In this document: piece after piece, positions 58,764 through 64,000 of the stretch | Layout: the number at the start of each line of letters is the position of its first letter | How positions within the stretch are numbered: position 1 is the stretch's first letter | Assembly (NCBI GenBank): GCA_025201765.1 | Contig: MU623351.1 | Span: 372,001 to 436,000 of the forward strand | Origin: Daldinia sp. FL1419 | Lineage: Eukaryota > Ascomycota > Sordariomycetes > Xylariales > Hypoxylaceae | DNA length: 64,000 nt | Direction: 5' to 3' | Position numbers and translations under genes: made by a program | Notes under the pieces: model-generated | Database searches by the model: none | The model's input: the letters and a program-made list of their open reading frames with translations, nothing else | What the model was told of the DNA's origin: nothing

Positions 58764-60830
58764 TCAACCAACTACCTGTCGTGCCCCTTCCTTACCCAAA
58801 ACTCCCCTCTCTTTTGGCTTTGGACTATGACCCCTCTTCTTTCGGCCAAAAAGACCAAATACGCCACCACCCCCAGATGACTTGTCATCGCTTGTAACAT
58901 TAGCATCCGCCGGTAACGTCGCGTCTCTGCGTGCTAGGTCCGACCAGCTGCCCGTATCCTCCAACGTGACCGAGATACCACCGGCGGGGGACTTAACTTG
59001 TAAGCCCGGAGACTGAGAAACGCTCTTGCTGTATGTGCGGTGATATGATGGCAACGGAGCTGGGGGCCGGGGCTGGCTTTTGGCTGCTGCACGGCTACCA
59101 CTTGTTGTAATGCTCTTGTCTGATGGGGGCTTATTTTGTGCGGAGTGCTGGTATGATTGCTGAGGAGCTCTGTTGTTGGTTGGAGCTGGTTTGACCTCAT
59201 CCGTACTAATAGCTCGGGGCTCTTCATTGGCTGGACTCGGGGCAGAACCATTATCTCCGGTTCCTTCCGCTTGCTGCGCCGTAATTCTGATCCACGGTTA
59301 GCGAATCGGGTAACAGATAGTTGTGTCGATGATACTCACTTCTTATAAGCTGCCACTGTGTAGTCAAACGGCTGAAATTCCCGCTCGATGGTACGGTATA
59401 GTTCCTCTTCCCGAATCTCCTTTTCGGTAGCGTCATCCTTTAACCTCTCTCTAGGTTTTTGACGCCGCGCCCTAGCTTCTAACGGCGCTTCTTCTAACAA
59501 TAACTCTTCTAAGTCATAAGTAGCATCGAAGTTGGTCTTTTCTGACGAAGGGATAAACACAGGCTCCAATTCCTTTCTTTCTAAAGCCTCGAAATCGATA
59601 CACTGAAAGAAGGATTCGTGTGTGAAGCTTTGCCATGTGTGACCGAGCCTCTTGTCAGGGTTCGGATTTAGAGCAGAACCGATGGCGTACAAACACGGCA
59701 GTGAGACTGGAGGTTGAGTGACAGGGAACTTCGGGTTTGCGGCAAGGATGACATTCGTTAAGGTGGATTCCGAATTACCCTCAAACGGCCGCTATGTTTA
59801 TAGTAAGCACCATGACGCTGATTGTCAAGTTCCGAACAAAAGAGCTCTCTCGTACCTTATTGTAGATACATTCGTAAAACAGTACCCCTAATGACCACCA
59901 ATCGGCCCTTACATCGTAGCCCTTACCTGCATAGACTTCGGGGGCCAGATACGCCAATGTTCCCGATTTGCTTGTGAGGACCTTACCAGGTATTACATCC
60001 GAGGCAACGTTCTAGAAAGCGATTTGTTAATTGCTGTAAACAGCGGGGTAAAAGCCAGGCAACCAAGCAACTAAGCAACTTACGAAATCCGTCAAGTGAA
60101 CATGACCGTCAGCATCAAGTAGCACGTTGTCCGGTTTCACATCTCGATGTATTATGCCCTGCCCGTGTATATATCGGAGCGCGCACCCCAGTTCCGCTAT
60201 CCAGAAACGCACGGCGTCTTCGGTGAAGGCCTTCCTCGAAATATGAAAACGCAGGTCGCCTCCGCTCATCAAGTCAACCACAAGGTACCTATTATAGTAG
60301 AAATCGTATTAGACAAAGGTAATTTAACGCCGAGGGCGGTGATTGATGCGTACATATACTCGATATCCTGGAAACTATAGCGCAAATTACAGATAAAGGG
60401 GTGGTTCACATGCTCGAGCATGCGTCGTTCTCGTATAATATTCCGAACGCTTTCAGACCGCACGACTAGAGATAAAATAATATCAATATCCCGCCAATCC
60501 TCTTATTGTTTTGAATGTGCGTAAGAGTGGATTTTTAAAAGTTGACGCACCCTCATCTTTACGAATATACTTTAAGGCAAACGATAGACCGGTATCTTTT
60601 CTTTCGACTATTCGCACTTTACCGAAAGCACCGCGACCGACGACTCGTAATAATCGAAAATGGTTTAGGTTTACTAATAAAAAAGGGTGATGCTCGGTTA
60701 GCTATCGAGATTGATACGGCGGCTCCCGAGACAACGGGTAGAATACAGGCGCTTTTGGAAATTAGGGAAGGGAAATAAACCCCATACCTTCGCCGTTGAG
60801 GTCAACGGGCTTGCCTTGACTGTTACCCAT
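58764..60830 (-). CDS. AGC-type protein kinase, STK32/YANK-like
   Basis: Seven exons: 60830-60788, 60673-60551, 60465-60354, 60288-60084, 60011-59856, 59791-59340 and 59286-58764; 537 residues with all phases matching. The N-terminus MGNSQGKP is a classic N-myristoylation site, so membrane attachment is likely. The kinase domain starts NHFRLLRVVGRGAFGKV; Lys in FALKYIRKD, then VVDLMSGGDLRFHIS and IIHRDVKPDNVLLD. The magnesium motif reads DFN (LTDFNVAS) instead of DFG, which is typical of the STK32/YANK group. APEVY and DWWSLGVLFYE follow. After the kinase come an AGC-like tail (FQPFDYTVAAYKK) and a 170-residue Pro/Ser-rich extension ending in a basic Gly-rich block (GGGGVFGLFGRKKRG). The target is unknown. 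Confidence 0.9.
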
Positions 60831-61292
60831 GAGGGGGAACTTGGAGGGTATCGTCTCCCGGTTTCCTCAAAGTCTACTCGTGTTCGACCGCGGGCGGTAC
60901 GGTGAACAGGTGACGGTTTAACGATTTTAATAGTGAGCGATTGGAAAAGACCAAGAAAGATAGGCCAGTTTATTAAGCGCAGGGAGATAAAAATAATGAT
61001 AGGGAGAATGAGAGATGTCAGGAGGTCAGAAGATCCACTCTCAGATCCCTACTAGGTTTATTTTCGATATCTGTATTGGCCCTGAATGTATCCCTCACCC
61101 TCAGCCTGACCAAACCGGGTAAGTTTTATTGTTGGTAGTTATTATTAGCTGCTTCTTTTTTTTTTCTTTTTCTTTCTTTAGGGTATTGTGCTAGATAATA
61201 ATCAAAATAGTATATTGTAGTAGCATTTAGCAAGTCGAGAAAAAGACAACCAGTTTAATAGAAGAAAAGCAATAATAAGCAGCGCTACGGCT

Positions 61293-61336
61293 TAGAGAGA
61301 GAGTTAGAGAGAAAGAGAGAGAGAAGGGGGGATGAG
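61293..61336. repeat. GA microsatellite
   Basis: Purine tract of GA units with occasional AA and TT. Confidence 0.75.
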
Positions 61337-61602
61337 TAGGTAAGTGTGCAAAGTGGTGACAATGATAATAGTAGTAATGAACAATGACAATAATAAAAAA
61401 GGATCAATGTTATGTATGTAATAATTGTAATAAAGAGGAGGAGAAGACTAAGAAATCAGAAGAGCCAAGAAGAGAGAGTAAAGAAAAGAGAAAGCACCAA
61501 ATTAGTTCGAATCCAATAACCTAACCTTACTTCCTTACATGTATGGATGTAGGTTAACTACCTGTAGATGCCTTGTACCTTCTTAGGTTAGATAGGTTAG
61601 AT

Positions 61603-61630
61603 AGCTAGGTACCTAGGTTAGGTAGGTAGG
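61603..61630. repeat. CCTAGG/TAGGTAGG motif cluster
   Basis: Overlapping GCTAGGTACCTAGG and GGTTAGGTAGGTAGG units, the densest occurrence in the window. Confidence 0.65.
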
Positions 61631-64000
61631 TGCCCCATGCACTTTGAACCTGGAAGGAGCGTACCTATGTAGTAGTAGGTATACATATTGGACGTACTAA
61701 TGTACCTAGCATAGAGCGCATGTATAGGTATAGGTATAGGTAATATAGTGTAATTGATGTACTGTACCGTCAGCGATTGGCAATTGGTACGGCACCGGGC
61801 AGAACGGGATACCTGCGTACCACATGTATTAATACAGTACTGTGTCGTATTGCATCGCGGCATACATGTAAGGAGATTGCAATAGCCTCTAACATGCACC
61901 TAGCCTACAAGCCTGTTTATCTACCTGCGTTGTACATACGATATACCGATAGGTCTAGGTCAAGTCTGGTATAATACCTTTTGGCACATATAGGACTAAA
62001 CAAAGCCATAGAAACTAGCGCAGGTTATTAGGGGACCGAACTTATCACAATAGGGTAATGCTTGCATTCCACTAGCACTGCTGCTTTCTCGTGCAGTTAG
62101 TATTAATGAGAAACCCAAATGATTTTATGGGGAGCATTTCTTAGCGTAAAACTTGCCTTAAACTTGCTGATTTGCTGAAGGTAACATAACAGGATCGACG
62201 CCGCTCAGCTGCGGATTTTACCATGTGCTGCCTCGTGCGTCGAACGTGTGGCTTTCCCAACTCCACCTCCATCAATCTTGATAGACTGATATTAGACCAT
62301 GAGGCCACGCACTTTACCACGAAGTATAAAGTACATGCATCTTAGGCTAGCCTCAAAGGGCAAGGTCCAAATGTTGAACCGTGTTTCAGCAAGGGCAATC
62401 CATAGGAGGGAGCCCTGGAAAGGGTATCCATTCTTTGTGGCTTCCTTCGTGGCTAGTCCGGCTAGTCTATCTTTTTTTTCCCCTGTTCTTCTTCTCCAAC
62501 CCCTGTCTTCTTCCCCCTATCCCATCTTCTTAATTCTTACCATCGCATCTGCGATTCTCACCATAAGAAGCCAAGATCACATAATACTACTTATTTAACC
62601 ATGGCCGTGACAATGATTTCAATAGGGATGTATGACTACGCATACATATATCCCTTACGCACGTAACTTATAATTGAACTTCGTCCCGTGAGCCTCAGCT
62701 GATTGCCTATTCCTAGGGGGAAAAGAAGGAAAGAGGCAATAAAATTATATATTTATCATTCCGTCAATGTCAGAATTTATCAATTCTTACACGTAATAAA
62801 TACATACAGAACCCGTCGAGGTGTCGTCTACATTATCCAATTTATCTCGAGAGGGAATCCACCTGAAACAATCGCAAAGCTACTCAGACATGGACTTGGA
62901 TATGGAATTAGACATGGAACTATTCCAGAATGTCATTCTCCAAAAACCCCGTATCCACGCACGTCACTGGAACCCAACGTGCAGAACAAGCTAAGCTCCG
63001 ATCGGCTGTAAATGATCAACGGCAAATTTAAACTTCCTGTCTGTGTCCTTGTCGTCCTTGTCCACCTTGTCCACCTTGGTCCACCCTGTCTGCACTAGGT
63101 ACCTACATACCAGGCGTACCAGGTCGAATATCCCTTTTTAGCACCACCGACGCACTACAGGAGAGGGAGAACTCCATACTCCATACTCCATGCTTTTTAC
63201 TCGTACTCATGCGCGTGCATTCAGGCATTGCACGGCTCTTCGGCTTTAATCACCTCGTGGCGGACAAGACCAGACAAGGCTTCGAAAATCAGCGGCCACG
63301 TGTAAGTCTTTCGGATTGCCGCTCTATCGGTCATGCCGTGCTGCGGAGTCTAAAGTAAAGGATGGCGCCTCTATATATAGCAGGTGCTGTCATATATTCT
63401 CCCGATACAGTATCAGGATGATACTCTATCAAAGAGCCGCCATAATGCTCCCTTATGGATGACGCAAAATCGGACTTAAAATGTTCAAGTAGGATCGCGG
63501 GAATTCTTTCTAGAAGGAATGAAGAAGACCAGTGCATCTTCTCTGTGACTCCGCGCACGCGGTTTTTTGGGGGGGGAGGGGTGGTTCGAAACAGATCCTG
63601 CGTAGACGCAGTCCCCTTTCGTGTTCTACATAGAAACGAAGAAACGCCATTCCCAACGCGATGATGTTTGGGGTAACTAGGTCCAAGCTTTCTCCCTTAC
63701 AGGTAATTTAACCCTCGTGACCAGAATGACAGTTGGTGCGGATGTGTAAGGTCACTAACATCTATCATCTCTGCTACGCCGCAGCCGGATACTGTAAAGA
63801 GTAATCTCGGACGAGAAATAAAGGTCGCTTACCATCCTTTGTATGTTAGCGTTAGCCCTGTTTCAGCCCCGACTTACATGCAGCTGGAGCATGTCTACAA
63901 GTCGAACGTTGGTGGTACAATCAACATCATGATGCGAGATGCGAGGTTGCGAGGTTGTGCTCTCGACCAGCCGAAAACCGTGCCATAAACTTCAGACAAC

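Larger units (their letters stand above)
60831..64000. other. 3.2 kb intergenic region to window end, no gene seen
   Basis: Contains a GA-rich microsatellite at 61293-61336, CCTAGG/TAGGTAGG repeats at 61580-61630, a CTCCATA repeat near 63173-63192, a CCTTGTCCA repeat near 63046-63085, and a G run near 63569-63578. Open frames are short and without recognisable domains. Confidence 0.5.

Noticed and set aside
61440..61520. GTTCGAATCC resembling a tRNA T-loop
   Set aside because: No acceptor, D-arm or anticodon arm could be folded around it.

Overview
The window reads as nuclear DNA of a filamentous ascomycete, most likely a Sordariomycete and possibly Xylariales (inference). The signs are short spliceosomal introns (mostly 46-110 bp) with GT..AG ends and CTAAC or TACTAAC branch points, pyrimidine-rich leaders, Pezizomycotina-type families (HET domain, Mn-type CDF, YAP1-like bZIP, STK32-like kinase), and many copies of a CCTAGGTAGGTA-like motif between genes. 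I find 18 well-supported protein-coding genes, one decayed ankyrin gene and one doubtful membrane-protein relic. I see no rRNA, tRNA, CRISPR array or intact transposon.

Layout. 0-5.6 kb: a half-size ABCG transporter (-) and a broken ankyrin-repeat gene (-). 7-16.7 kb: cytosolic lysyl-tRNA synthetase (+) converging on COX15 heme A synthase (-), then a Mn-type CDF metal transporter (-) diverging from a ZIP zinc transporter (+). 18.7-20.7 kb: an AYR1-like short-chain reductase (+) converging on a small protein with a GRF zinc finger (-). 20.7-27 kb: AT-rich, gene-poor DNA around the CAF40/CNOT9 gene (-). 27-30.4 kb: a KIN1/MARK-type kinase (-) with a 4.3 kb repeat-rich upstream region. 34.8-48 kb: a dense block of alternating genes, namely G-patch protein GPATCH1 (+), UTP14 (-), mitoribosomal mL41 (+), an HSL-type alpha/beta hydrolase with a long tail (-), TSR2 (+) and a BSD-domain protein (-). 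51.3-53.2 kb: a YAP1/AP-1-like oxidative-stress bZIP factor (+). 55-57.4 kb: a GC-rich HET-domain gene (-). 58.8-60.8 kb: an STK32/YANK-like AGC kinase (-). The last 3.2 kb shows no gene.

Functional links. Three genes within 11 kb serve ribosome production (UTP14, TSR2, mL41) beside a splicing-associated G-patch protein. The CDF and ZIP genes form a head-to-head metal-transport pair next to COX15. I saw no secondary-metabolite cluster and no clearly undescribed system. The less routine items are the tandem CxC-type modules of the GRF protein, micro-exons of 27 and 12 nt, tightly placed alternative 3' splice sites in TSR2 and the LysRS gene, and the dispersed intergenic palindrome. Splice sites were assigned by eye from reading-frame continuity and family motifs. 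Where protein sequence continues across each junction I consider them reliable; transcript data were not available.
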